A stretch of 64,000 bases of DNA from Treponema vincentii F0403. GTDB taxonomy: Bacteria > Spirochaetota > Spirochaetia > Treponematales > Treponemataceae. The notes below the pieces were generated by a model. That model had not been told where the DNA came from. It saw only the letters and a list, made by a program, of their open reading frames with translations, and did not search any database. A program made the position numbers and the translations under genes. The stretch is taken from contig NZ_KE332514.1 of the NCBI RefSeq assembly GCF_000412995.1, forward strand, positions 102,268 through 166,267, given 5' to 3'. This document shows, piece by piece, positions 9,473 through 17,724 of this stretch; within the stretch, counting starts at the first letter, position 1, and each line of letters opens with the position of its first letter.

Positions 9473-9694
9473 ATGCAGGAAAATAATCAGCCGTCAGCGG
9501 CATCGACAGGATGTTATACAATCGAATACCTCAATCAAGAATCTGCAGTAACTGAAAAAGAGCTATTTGATACGGTATTTTCCAAGTTGGAAAAAATACA
9601 ACGGCAAGCCATGCTTGAAAAAATTAAAAAAGCGGAAGCTCAGCTGGTCAGTCTTGAGGATGAACTGAATTTGTTCTTAACAAGAGAGCAATGA
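9473..9694 (+). CDS. small hypothetical coiled-coil protein
   Basis: A 73-residue protein with an unstructured N-terminus and a charged helix (residues 25-72: KELFDTVFSKLEKIQRQ, then KKAEAQLVSLEDELN) likely to form a coiled coil. GAGGAAATGAGA lies just before the ATG, a good ribosome site. No family was recognised and no signal peptide is present. It follows the truncated ATPase-like gene by 24 bp and ends directly before the palindrome block at 9715. Its good ribosome site and codon pattern suggest it is expressed. Confidence 0.55.
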   Translation: MQENNQPSAASTGCYTIEYLNQESAVTEKELFDTVFSKLEKIQRQAMLEKIKKAEAQLVSLEDELNLFLTREQ

Positions 9695-9714
9695 AAAGCG
9701 TTGTCTCAGAAAAA

Positions 9715-10141
9715 TTACCGAAGCGGACATTCTTGTCCGTGCTGCAGAACCAGCACTTTTGCAAATAGCCTGTTGAGAAGCGTACTTCCTTGTACGCTTC
9801 TCAACGACGAGATTTGTGCATAACACAAATCTCGCTGCTGCTTATCATCACGGACATCCCTGTCCGTTCTGAAACTGCTAGGAGCGCACAAAAAACACCC
9901 GCAGGCACGCCACAGAATGTACGTCCTGTACATTCTGTGGCTACGAGTTTAGCCTTACGTCTAAACTCGTTACTGATTTACTCCCCCGCCATCCGTGGCG
10001 GTTCTGCCCCTTCAGCGCGTTTGCAAATAGCGGAGATAGATACAAGGAGGTAGGCAAAAAAGTACCGCAGGCGTATCTTCGATACGTTGAGGACACTTTT
10101 TTGCCGTGCGACGCAGTAGATGTCCCGCTATTTGCAAACGA
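9715..10141. repeat. block of nested and tandem hairpins, no gene
   Basis: This 427-bp gap between converging genes is almost entirely self-complementary. Hairpins in order: GGACATTCTTGTCC at 9725; TTGAGAAGCGTAC/GTACGCTTCTCAA near 9773-9804; CGAGATTTGTG/CACAAATCTCG near 9809-9835; GGACATCCCTGTCC near 9853; CCACAGAATGTAC/GTACATTCTGTGG near 9911-9941; CGAGTTTAG/CTAAACTCG near 9944-9969; and CCGCC/GGCGG near 9977-9991. A larger structure follows, with an outer stem 10019-10033 paired to 10125-10139, an inner stem GGCAAAAAAGT (10053-10063) paired to 10095-10105, and an innermost CGTATC/GATACG. The order GGACAT hairpin, GTAC hairpin, CGAG hairpin occurs twice. That suggests a duplicated module in which the stems diverged but complementarity was kept. 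Confidence 0.85.
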
Positions 10142-10918
10142 TCAATTGATCTTTTCAAGATAGGCCTTCGTAAACACCACATCCGGTATGTCGGAGGTAT
10201 CAAAATCGGAGAGTATTTGCGTGGTCTTTTCACCCTTATTGATTTCGTTAATATAGATGGATTGAGCAGGCCAGTTGAAATTACCGATTTTGACGTATTT
10301 AGGCAGGAGCGTGGTGCGCATCAGCCGTCCGCTTGAGCCGTAGCTTTCGATTTTTAAGATAAGCGGATCAGTTTTACGCACGTAATATTTTTCCTGCGCA
10401 TACCGCGCGTCAGAAAGAAGAGTCTTGAGCGTAACTGCATATACATCAAACTTACCGAGTTTTGATGCTGCTATATCGGTAATTTCGTAAGTCTTTCTAA
10501 ATTCAGACCGTTTATTAACATCCGAAACACTTGCGTCGGAATCCCCGATAGCGCGCTTAAGCGAAGAGTGGGTAAATTGATGCGACGTAGGATCATATAC
10601 CCAGAGGTTATTCTTTTCCTGCATATACCCCGTTCCCTTATCCGCCTCAGGCGCAAGCTGCACAAGTGTGGTTTGATCTTTTGTATCACGCCGGAACAAT
10701 TTATACTGCTGCGCAGATTTCGGTTCGTTCGGTTTTTCGATAATGAGCGAAAGTGTACAGGTTATGTCCTTATCGAAGTTTCCAGACTCGTACTGCTTCT
10801 CCAGAATACCGTACATCTCTTCCGTACTCGGTATTTGTGCCGAAAGCGGCAGTACACACAAGACCGCAGCAAAAAACACTACGGTGTATTTTTTCATCAT
10901 CGTTTTGTAGTTCATCAT
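10142..10918 (-). CDS. LolA-like outer-membrane lipoprotein-sorting protein
   Basis: A 258-residue secreted protein with a signal peptide (residues about 8-27, ending LPLSAQ). The mature part follows the LolA-like fold of the lipoprotein-sorting family PF17131. It is beta-rich with characteristic segments LWVYDPTSHQFTHSSLK and KYYVRKTDPLILKIE. Such proteins are thought to ferry lipids or lipoproteins through the periplasm. The gene lies downstream of FtsX-type permeases and a LolD-type ATPase on the same strand, the classic partners, though an MFS gene intervenes. GAGGAG precedes the ATG. A second ATG one codon on is equally possible. Confidence 0.82.
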   Translation of the reverse strand: MMNYKTMMKKYTVVFFAAVLCVLPLSAQIPSTEEMYGILEKQYESGNFDKDITCTLSLIIEKPNEPKSAQQYKLFRRDTKDQTTLVQLAPEADKGTGYMQEKNNLWVYDPTSHQFTHSSLKRAIGDSDASVSDVNKRSEFRKTYEITDIAASKLGKFDVYAVTLKTLLSDARYAQEKYYVRKTDPLILKIESYGSSGRLMRTTLLPKYVKIGNFNWPAQSIYINEINKGEKTTQILSDFDTSDIPDVVFTKAYLEKIN

Positions 10919-11010
10919 ATTCTCCTCAATTATATAAAATATATAAAAAACTCAATTTTAGGTTTTATTATTTTAGAGAACCCCTCAAGAGGTTTTCTTT
11001 AATTTCGATA

Positions 11011-12192
11011 TTACATTACGCTGTTGTCGACCGTGTTTGTCAACATCCTTTCGTGCATAAACACCATTACTATCAAGATAAGCATCAAATAAAACGGTAG
11101 CAGTGATATGCCGAGATGATTTGCAACAAGTCCGAATACCGGCGGCATAAGACAGGTACCGGCATAAGCGGAGGCCATCTGAACCCCGATCATCGCCTGT
11201 GACTTATCTTCTCCAAAGTTGGCAGGCGTCGCATGGATAATCGAAGGATACACCGGCGCGCATCCCAATCCGATAAGCAGTAAACCGACCAATGAAGTAA
11301 TTGTTCCGAACGGCAGCAAAAGCGTGATAATACCGACTGCAATCAATCCTTGTCCCAGCCGGATCATCTGTGTATCGTTCAACAACAGCGTTAAAAAACC
11401 GCTCAAAAATCTGCCTGCAGTGATACCGACAAAAAATAAACTTGCGAAACCGGCGGCAGTCTCTGCAGAGATACCTCGATGCAGAACAAGATAGCTGCTC
11501 GCCCATAAATTAGCCGTCTGCTCCACGGCGCAGTAGCAGAAAAAGGTAAGCATAATTTCTTTTGCGCCGGGGATCATAACCACGTGCCACAGCGGAATCG
11601 GGGCGGCTTTTGTATCCGCAGCTCCCGTTTTACGTGCAATCTTTGTCTGTCCGCGCCACAACGGTAAACTGAAAAACAGCACTGCCGTTAAGCCGATTTG
11701 CAAAACGGCGATATAACGGTATCCGCTATTCCAACCCGCTCCACCGGTTAAGGTGTATCCCATTATGTACGGCCCCAGCGAAGCGCCGACTCCCCACATA
11801 CAATGCAGCCAGCTCATGTGTCTGCTTGCATAGTGAATTGCTACGTAGTTATTCAAAGCGGCATCCACGCTTCCGGCGCCGAGTCCGTACGGAATTGCCC
11901 AGAGGCACAGTGCAATGTACGAATGGCTTATGGAAAAGCCGAATAACGCAAGCGCCGTTGTCAGAACACTGATAGCGGTAACGGCTCCGGCACCTAATTT
12001 TTTGGTCAGCCGGTCGCTTTGCAAACTGGAGACAATCGTTCCACCGGCAATAATCATAAAAATAATACCGGAATAAGAAACTGGAACGGAAAAGTCACGG
12101 TACATCGACGGCCATGCAGCGCCTAAAAGCGCATCCGGCAGACCTAAACTGATAAATGCCACATAAATAATCGCTAACAACACATGCGTCAT
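11011..12192 (-). CDS. MFS transporter
   Basis: A 393-residue polytopic protein with about twelve membrane segments. The N-terminus (FISLGLPDALLGAAWPSM) and the intracellular loop QSDRLTKKLGAG between helices 2 and 3 are typical of major facilitator proteins of the fucose/sugar-permease-like group. The acidic and aromatic WLHCMWGVGASLGPYIMG region near residue 130 also fits. Substrate unknown. It lies between the ABC permeases and the LolA-like gene, all leftward. A 136-bp gap with a strong palindrome separates it from the permeases, so it may belong to a separate transcript. The ribosome site is weak. Confidence 0.8.
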   Translation of the reverse strand: MTHVLLAIIYVAFISLGLPDALLGAAWPSMYRDFSVPVSYSGIIFMIIAGGTIVSSLQSDRLTKKLGAGAVTAISVLTTALALFGFSISHSYIALCLWAIPYGLGAGSVDAALNNYVAIHYASRHMSWLHCMWGVGASLGPYIMGYTLTGGAGWNSGYRYIAVLQIGLTAVLFFSLPLWRGQTKIARKTGAADTKAAPIPLWHVVMIPGAKEIMLTFFCYCAVEQTANLWASSYLVLHRGISAETAAGFASLFFVGITAGRFLSGFLTLLLNDTQMIRLGQGLIAVGIITLLLPFGTITSLVGLLLIGLGCAPVYPSIIHATPANFGEDKSQAMIGVQMASAYAGTCLMPPVFGLVANHLGISLLPFYLMLILIVMVFMHERMLTNTVDNSVM

Positions 12193-12259
12193 AGTTTAAT
12201 TTCTTTTTTCCAAATACAACGGCTCTTCACCCGTTGGCATAATACGACTTCCTTTCGGG

Positions 12260-12295
12260 AACCTCTAAAAACTTCCGTTTTTAGAGGTTTTCCTT
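12260..12295 (-). repeat. dispersed palindrome, possible terminator
   Basis: A perfect 13-bp inverted repeat, AACCTCTAAAAAC (12260-12272) and its complement (12277-12289), has a 4-base loop. It sits downstream of the leftward ABC permease gene and upstream of the MFS start. On the minus strand a T-poor tail follows, so termination would be imperfect. The same arms occur at 58129-58158. Confidence 0.7.
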
Positions 12296-12327
12296 AGATT
12301 TAATTTGCGTCAGAAAGCGAAACCTTG

Positions 12328-13662
12328 TTACTTGCTTGACCGCAGCGCTTCCGCAGGAATCATGTTGGCTGCACGGATTGCGGGACCGAGCGCTGCAAGA
12401 ATTGCCAAGAAAGCCGTTAGCAGGAATTTTAAGCAGATAACGGTCGGCGACAGTATCCACAAGAAATGCCCGTTTGTGGTGAGCATACTGAGTACCGAGT
12501 CAATCGATATGGGGATAAGGCTGATAATCAGCATAACGAGCAGTGCAAGCACAAAGCCCGCTACGGCGCCGATGACCGAAAGAAAGCCTGCTTCCGCAAG
12601 AAATAAAAGACTCACCTTCCCCCTGCTGACACCGCAGGAACGCATGGTGCCGATTTCCCCCTTCCGCTCATGTACCACCATCCTGAACGTATTGGAAATA
12701 CCGATCATCGTAACGAGCAGCAATACCAACAGCACACCGAGACTGACCCACTGTATCGTCTGCGAGAGCGTTACCATCTGCGGCGCAAAATCGTAGAAGG
12801 TCATAACGGCGTATTTTGTTCCGTCCCACTTACCGTCATTCAACTGCCGCAGCAGTTCCTGCCCGGGAGAGGTTGGGTTAAACTGCGCCGCCAGTTCACG
12901 GCTGGTAACGGGACCGTATTCGGCAAGGCGCTTTTCAAAAATGGACGCAACAGCATCTTGCTGGTTTTCATCTCTCAAGAAAATACCGAACTGAGCAACA
13001 CACCCTTCGGGAATTTCGGCAATTTTATTGAGATAATCGAAGTTCGCATAAAACTGTATTTGATCAAACTGGCTTTGATCCTGATAGATACCAGCTATTT
13101 GAAATTCCGCAACCGTTGCCTGCCCGCTTAACGTAGTCATTTCATAAAGGATAACATCATTCAAAGCGACATTCAGCGCTTCGGCAGTTTTTTGAGGGAT
13201 AAAAAGAGCGTTTTCTATGGTTACATTCTCCCATCCGCCTTCTTTAAACGCGAAACTGTTGCGCAAGGCTTCTTCCTCATCGAATTTGCAGCCTGCAATT
13301 TGAGCAGTCAACTGATTCCCTGCAAAAATCAGCGTGCCGTAACGCTGTGCACGTACAGTTGTATACAATGCATCAATTTTTTCTTCTTTGATGATTCTAT
13401 GCACAAGCTCAACACTTTCGGGGGGAAGGTATTCATTCGCCTTATCATCTTCTGTCTTGTCCGCTGCCTTTTCTGCCCCGGTTACATAGACATGCCCGCC
13501 GATAATCTTTGCAATCTGATATTCCAGGCTCTTACGCGCACCTGCCGATAATCCGTCGATCAATGTTACAATAAGAAACGCAAATACAATCGCAATAACC
13601 AACAACATACTACGCCGTTTTTGCCTATTTAAATTCCGAAATGCAATCTTTAATATATTCAT
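12328..13662 (-). CDS. FtsX/MacB-type ABC transporter permease
   Basis: A 444-residue inner-membrane protein of the LolC/E-MacB type. One N-terminal helix (about 18-38) is followed by a large periplasmic domain to about residue 300, and three helices near the C-terminus form the FtsX domain. The cytoplasmic loop RMVVHERKGEIGTMRSCGVS is the conserved coupling region that meets the ATPase. AAGGAAAG precedes the ATG. The gene begins 34 bp after the other permease gene, and together with the ATPase it forms a three-gene operon. The likely role is extraction of lipoproteins or another membrane substrate. Two different permeases suggest a heterodimer. Confidence 0.85.
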   Translation of the reverse strand: MNILKIAFRNLNRQKRRSMLLVIAIVFAFLIVTLIDGLSAGARKSLEYQIAKIIGGHVYVTGAEKAADKTEDDKANEYLPPESVELVHRIIKEEKIDALYTTVRAQRYGTLIFAGNQLTAQIAGCKFDEEEALRNSFAFKEGGWENVTIENALFIPQKTAEALNVALNDVILYEMTTLSGQATVAEFQIAGIYQDQSQFDQIQFYANFDYLNKIAEIPEGCVAQFGIFLRDENQQDAVASIFEKRLAEYGPVTSRELAAQFNPTSPGQELLRQLNDGKWDGTKYAVMTFYDFAPQMVTLSQTIQWVSLGVLLVLLLVTMIGISNTFRMVVHERKGEIGTMRSCGVSRGKVSLLFLAEAGFLSVIGAVAGFVLALLVMLIISLIPISIDSVLSMLTTNGHFLWILSPTVICLKFLLTAFLAILAALGPAIRAANMIPAEALRSSK

Positions 13663-13696
13663 AATCTTTCCTTACAATACCTTCATTAACAATGCC

Positions 13697-15229
13697 TTAT
13701 TTGTTGATGGCTTCCAATGGGCTGATCTTTAATGCAAGTCCGACCGGATACCAATTTGCAATTACTCCGGCGGCAAGCATAGCGGCAAGTGTACTCAATA
13801 CTGCAACCGGCGAGATAGCTGTCTGGATTTTATAACCGCCGAACATAACAGCCATCGTTTCATTCGGAAGTCTGATTCCCAACGCATTAAAGATAAGCCC
13901 TGCGATAATCGCAAGAGTAATCCCGCACAGAGCCCCAACGCACGAAAGTAAAAACGACTCCGTATAAAAGAGCCGCCTGACAAAGGAACGCTTTGCTCCG
14001 ATGGCACGCATCGTACCGATTTCTGCCGTTCGCTCCATCACAGAAACGACAAGCGTATTCATAATGACGATAAGCACCACAACGGCAAGCAATACCAGCA
14101 CCGCAATCATCAGCGTCCGTGTCATCTTAATCGCAGCAGCATACTGCACCACTGCTTTATCCCACGGAAGCGCTTGTGCTATAAGACCTTCTTCCGCAAA
14201 CCATTTATTCAAATCTGCAATCACCCGGGATGTTTTTGAAGGATCCTTCAGTTTAACCGTTACAAAATGCCATGCATCGGTGTCCGCCATATTGAGCTGA
14301 TTGCGCAGCTCCGTACTGCCTAAAATATTTTCCAAATCTTCCGCAGTCGCTTTTTTTTCAGTGATGCTTTCCGCCTCTTCGGTAACACCGACTGCATCAT
14401 CGGAGAACAAGTCGTCTTCGCTTTTCTCTGCAAGGCTTAAATCGATTGACTGAGGAATTTCCGTAACGGTACGAGCCCCCATCGTTACGCCTGCAAGCAT
14501 ACGCGCACTGTTGATATCCGTATAAAGCACATCTTGAACCGCCGTATCGGGATGTGCAAAGGTAAAAAAGCCGCTCACCTTTATTTTGCGCAGCTTTGCT
14601 TTTTCTCCAAAGCTCATCACCACAACTTCATCTCCAACATGCAATTCCCGTTCATAATATTTCTCGTACTTTTCTTTTACTTTTGGCGGCAATAAGATAA
14701 ATTCTGCATCATCCGAATCAGGAAATTCACCTTCATACACTTTGATTGTCTCGAATGTTTTTTTGTAAGAAGAAGGCTCGATACCGAGTGTCGTAGCATA
14801 CGGCATATACGCAAAGTTTTCGCTCTTAGGTTCCCACATATCCGGTAGGTCAGCCGGACGCAGCATACCATACCCAACAACCATTCCCCGCGTAAACACA
14901 GAAGCTTCCGGCATGTCATGTAACTTTGCCTCAATTTTTTCTATCTTTGATAAATACGGCATCGAAGGCAGCTTACCCGTGTTGACATTTTTATATGCAC
15001 CGGCAATTGTTACAAAGACATCCTTATCAGCCGGTTTTCCGGTAATAAAAATATCGCCGCAAAAGTCGCTCTCGCATACATTCTTTGCCTGCTGTTCGGC
15101 GAAATTCAGCACACCGAGCCCCAGCACCACCAAAAAGCTGCCGAGCCCGATCAAAATCATAATAATCAGCGTCTTTGTCTTATGCGAAAAAAGATTTTTC
15201 AACGCCAACTTAAAAATCGTTTTATTCAT
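13697..15229 (-). CDS. FtsX/MacB-type ABC transporter permease, larger subunit
   Basis: A 510-residue homologue of the neighbouring permease with the same plan: N-terminal helix near 18-40, a periplasmic domain of more than 300 residues, and three C-terminal helices. The loop SVMERTAEIGTMRAIGAKRS is the FtsX coupling motif. The periplasmic domain is longer than in the partner and has an acidic insertion (LAEKSEDDLFSDDAVG) around residues 260-290. AGGATAT precedes the ATG. It probably pairs with the 12328-13662 product. With the LolA-like gene nearby, a Lol-like lipoprotein transport role is the best guess; an efflux role as in MacB is the alternative. Confidence 0.85.
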   Translation of the reverse strand: MNKTIFKLALKNLFSHKTKTLIIMILIGLGSFLVVLGLGVLNFAEQQAKNVCESDFCGDIFITGKPADKDVFVTIAGAYKNVNTGKLPSMPYLSKIEKIEAKLHDMPEASVFTRGMVVGYGMLRPADLPDMWEPKSENFAYMPYATTLGIEPSSYKKTFETIKVYEGEFPDSDDAEFILLPPKVKEKYEKYYERELHVGDEVVVMSFGEKAKLRKIKVSGFFTFAHPDTAVQDVLYTDINSARMLAGVTMGARTVTEIPQSIDLSLAEKSEDDLFSDDAVGVTEEAESITEKKATAEDLENILGSTELRNQLNMADTDAWHFVTVKLKDPSKTSRVIADLNKWFAEEGLIAQALPWDKAVVQYAAAIKMTRTLMIAVLVLLAVVVLIVIMNTLVVSVMERTAEIGTMRAIGAKRSFVRRLFYTESFLLSCVGALCGITLAIIAGLIFNALGIRLPNETMAVMFGGYKIQTAISPVAVLSTLAAMLAAGVIANWYPVGLALKISPLEAINK

Positions 15230-15313
15230 TATATCCTCTTCAATTTAATTCATAATCATGCAAATACTGCACTTCCGTCGGATAAATCATAATTACCCAT
15301 TACCCATTACTAA

Positions 15314-16066
15314 TTATCCATTAACCTTCGTGTCCTCGACGACATTTCCGTCTAAGATTTTGATGCGGTGGTCGGTCATATTGACAATTTTAGCATCATG
15401 GGTGGAGAAGATAAAGGTGGTATTAAACTCGCGGCTCATGTCCTTCATCAGTGCAAGAATCTGATCGCCGGTTTTGGAATCGAGGTTTGCAGTGGGTTCG
15501 TCGGCAAGCACCAATGCAGGCTTGGTAACCAAGGCACGGGCAATAGCAACGCGCTGCCGCTGACCGCCTGAAAGCTCGTTCGATTTATGGTGCGTCCATT
15601 CGCTCAATCCGACCTTTTCGATGAGGTGTTCAATCCATTCCTTGCTCTTTTCTTTGCTTTCTTTTGCCTTACCGAACAAAAGGGGAAACTCGATATTTTC
15701 GTATACGTCCAAAACCGGAATCAGGTTAAAGGATTGAAAGATAAAACCCAGATACTCGTGGCGCAGCTGAGTGATCCGCTTGTCGAGCTTCGGCGGAATT
15801 TTTAAGCCCTTGTTTTTCCGTTTGGAAAGAGAGGCAAAGTCTTTTTCCTGATAAATTGTTTCTCCATTGATGATCAGCTCGCCGGAGGTCGGCGTGTCGA
15901 TCAACCCAATCATGTTGAGCGTGGTGGATTTCCCCGAACCGGAAGGTCCCGAAATGGAGACAAACTCTCCGCCATCGATGGAAAAATTAATTCCTTTAAC
16001 CGCTTCTACCAAAACCTTTCCTAAGAGATACGTCTTGCGTAAATTCTTCACTTGTACAATAGTCAT
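15314..16066 (-). CDS. ABC transporter ATP-binding protein, LolD/MacB type
   Basis: A 250-residue ATPase. Walker A is GPSGSGKST at 40-48, the ABC signature LSGGQRQRVAIARAL lies near 163, and Walker B with the LADEPTANLD loop follows near 187. The FIFQSFNLIP Q-loop segment is typical of the LolD/MacB/FtsE branch. An insertion of about 15 basic residues (SLSKRKNKGLKIPPKLDK) after residue 80 is longer than in E. coli LolD. GGAGATTATAG precedes the ATG. It is first in the leftward operon and would energise the two permeases downstream. The 240 bp upstream hold no gene. Confidence 0.9.
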   Translation of the reverse strand: MTIVQVKNLRKTYLLGKVLVEAVKGINFSIDGGEFVSISGPSGSGKSTTLNMIGLIDTPTSGELIINGETIYQEKDFASLSKRKNKGLKIPPKLDKRITQLRHEYLGFIFQSFNLIPVLDVYENIEFPLLFGKAKESKEKSKEWIEHLIEKVGLSEWTHHKSNELSGGQRQRVAIARALVTKPALVLADEPTANLDSKTGDQILALMKDMSREFNTTFIFSTHDAKIVNMTDHRIKILDGNVVEDTKVNG

Positions 16067-16306
16067 CTATAATCTCCTATAAATAAATAGACAATGTTGT
16101 GCGGATGCCAGGGGTATACCTTAACACTATTGGGCAACATTATTCAATAGAAACCCTGTCTTGTTTTTCATAAAACCTGTTACGAAAAAACGCGATGGTG
16201 CAGTATTTTTATTTGCAGCTGCATAACAGCCGGTATAAGGGAGCTTCTAAAAACCGGCCTATCTATGCTATACTGCCGCAGAAGTATTTTAAAAGAAGGG
16301 ATAACT

Positions 16307-16786
16307 ATGGCTGATATGTTGGTAAACTTGCTCCGGCTGTCTCCGGCAGAAGAGCTTTATGCGGAATTGCAACGGAAATACGATGTGCATATCCGGCGCG
16401 CGATGACGCCCGATAAGTTTCGAATCGTTGAATGGGTGAAAGAACATTCCACTTTAAGCGCAGCAGGTGAATGCGACACCTGCTTTTCCCGCATACCGGT
16501 GAGCTGTTTTATCGCTACCCGCGGGCAGAACATACTCGGATATGCGTGCTATAACGCAACCGCGCCCGACTTTTTCGGCCCTACAAAGGTATTGGAAGAT
16601 GAGCAGGGAAAAGGGATCGGCAAAGCGCTGCTGCTCGCATCACTCCATGCCTTACGCAACGAAGGGTATGCCTATGCCATTATCGGAGGAGTCGGCCCCG
16701 AATCCTTCTATCAAAAAACCGTCGGCGCCGTATTGATTGACGGCTCTACGCCCGGTATTTACAAAGACTTTCTACCGAAACTCTAG
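16307..16786 (+). CDS. GNAT-family N-acetyltransferase
   Basis: A 159-residue acetyltransferase. The acetyl-CoA-binding motif A reads VLEDEQGKGIGKALLLASL near residues 95-113, and the next strand and helix (YAYAIIGGVGPESFYQKTVGA) fit motif B. The ATG at 16307 is preferred over an upstream frame start because AGAAGGGA precedes it and the conserved fold begins just after. A TATACT at 16269 could be the -10 element. Substrate unknown. It converges on the methyltransferase gene. Confidence 0.8.
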   Translation: MADMLVNLLRLSPAEELYAELQRKYDVHIRRAMTPDKFRIVEWVKEHSTLSAAGECDTCFSRIPVSCFIATRGQNILGYACYNATAPDFFGPTKVLEDEQGKGIGKALLLASLHALRNEGYAYAIIGGVGPESFYQKTVGAVLIDGSTPGIYKDFLPKL

Positions 16787-16867
16787 GGCGCGGAGCCTGT
16801 GTTTTTATCCCAAAGGTTAGCGATGGGAGCTGCGCCGAAGGCGTTCCGGAACGAAAGGGTATAACAT

Positions 16868-17623
16868 TTATTTTTCTGCGTAAATGAGGCTGCTTTGGAT
16901 ATAGGTTTTTATTGCCAAGCCGTGTCCCCATTTCTTTGCGTATTCGTCTGAAACGTCTTTTGAACGTATGATTATGTTGATAAAGCCGATTTTTTCAAAG
17001 GTGTCTTTTATCTGCTCCGCAGACCAAGCTCCCCCCACTCACGTTTTTACCATATCGGGATCAGAGATCCATTCGTGCGGCAAAGCAGCCTTTAAAGTGA
17101 TGTCGGAAATCGTGACTCTTCCGCCTTTGCGAAGACAGCGGTAAAGCTCTGAATACACTCCATATTTATCCGTTGACAAATTTATCACGCAATTACTCAT
17201 GATGAGATCGAGGGAACTATCGGAAAGCGGAATATGTTCAATTTCGCCAAGTATAAATTCGCAATTCGTAAACCCGTTTTTTACGGCGATTTCCGAAGCG
17301 CGGCTGATCATAGTTTTTGAGCTGTCAAGCCCGAAAACTTTTCCGTTTTTACCGACAGCTTTTGACGCTATAAAGCAGTCAAGTCCTCTTCCGCATCCTA
17401 AGTCAAGGATGGTTTCGTTTAAGCGGGGCTTGGCAGCTTCTTGCGGATTTCCACAGCCGAGCCCGAGGTCGGCCTCTTTCGGAATGCCGACCAAATCTTG
17501 TGCGGCATAGCCTATCGAAGTCGTTATCTTTTCAGCCTCACCATGTACGGAAAGGCTTCCATGTGCCAGATTTTCGTAATGCTCTTTGACGGCTTCTTTC
17601 ACCGCATTCTTATCGTAACTCAT
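16868..17623 (-). CDS. ArsM-like arsenite methyltransferase, candidate selenoprotein (in-frame UGA)
   Basis: The frame runs from ATG 17623 for 194 residues, meets TGA at 17039-17041 and continues without interruption in the same frame to TAA at 16868-16870, giving 251 residues. The SAM-binding motif ILDLGCGRGLDC lies at 72-83. Cysteines 57, 83 and 145 (in SNCVINL) fit the arsenic-binding cysteines of ArsM/AS3MT enzymes. The TGA is codon 195, followed by VGGAWS, and aligns with the last conserved cysteine (WGECLGGAL in AS3MT). The spacing of 50 residues from Cys145 equals that between Cys156 and Cys206 in human AS3MT, as I recall it. The tail (EQIKDTFEKIGF, then SKDVSDEYAKKWG) is well preserved, unlike a decaying 3' end. 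A hairpin after the UGA fits a bacterial SECIS. The alternative is a recent nonsense mutation. Confidence 0.75.
17005..17041 (-). promoter_or_regulatory. candidate bacterial SECIS element with UGA codon
   Basis: On the minus strand the UGA (17041-17039) is followed by a hairpin. GUCUGC (17024-17019) pairs with GCAGAU (17015-17010) around the three-base loop GGA. An outer CUU/AAG stem (17028-17026 with 17007-17005) is separated by a small internal loop. The apical loop lies 20 bases after the UGA and has G in its first two positions, the known requirement for SelB recognition in bacteria. No folding program was run. Confidence 0.6.
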
Positions 17624-17724
17624 TCAAATGATTATATCCTCGCTTGCTCTTTTAGACTATACCGTTCCATGTGAACTGTTTACAATGAGGCATCTCCTAA
17701 AACGCTTAAGTGTGTTGCGGTTCT

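Noticed and set aside
9715..10141. CRISPR array
   Set aside because: The repeats are inverted and of different sequence, with no regularly spaced direct repeat and no cas genes nearby.
15245..15313. Short TTACCCAT tandem repeat between the ABC permease and ATPase genes
   Set aside because: Only about two to three imperfect copies; no evidence of function beyond simple-sequence drift.
16067..16306. Hidden small gene or riboswitch between the LolD-type ATPase and the GNAT gene
   Set aside because: No open frame with a ribosome site and no recognisable riboswitch core was found; only weak promoter-like boxes.
17039..17623. ArsM-like gene as a plain 194-residue protein or frameshifted pseudogene
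   Set aside because: The family continues in the same frame past the TGA for 56 well-preserved residues, so there is no frameshift. A simple nonsense mutation remains possible but explains neither the exact cysteine position nor the hairpin.
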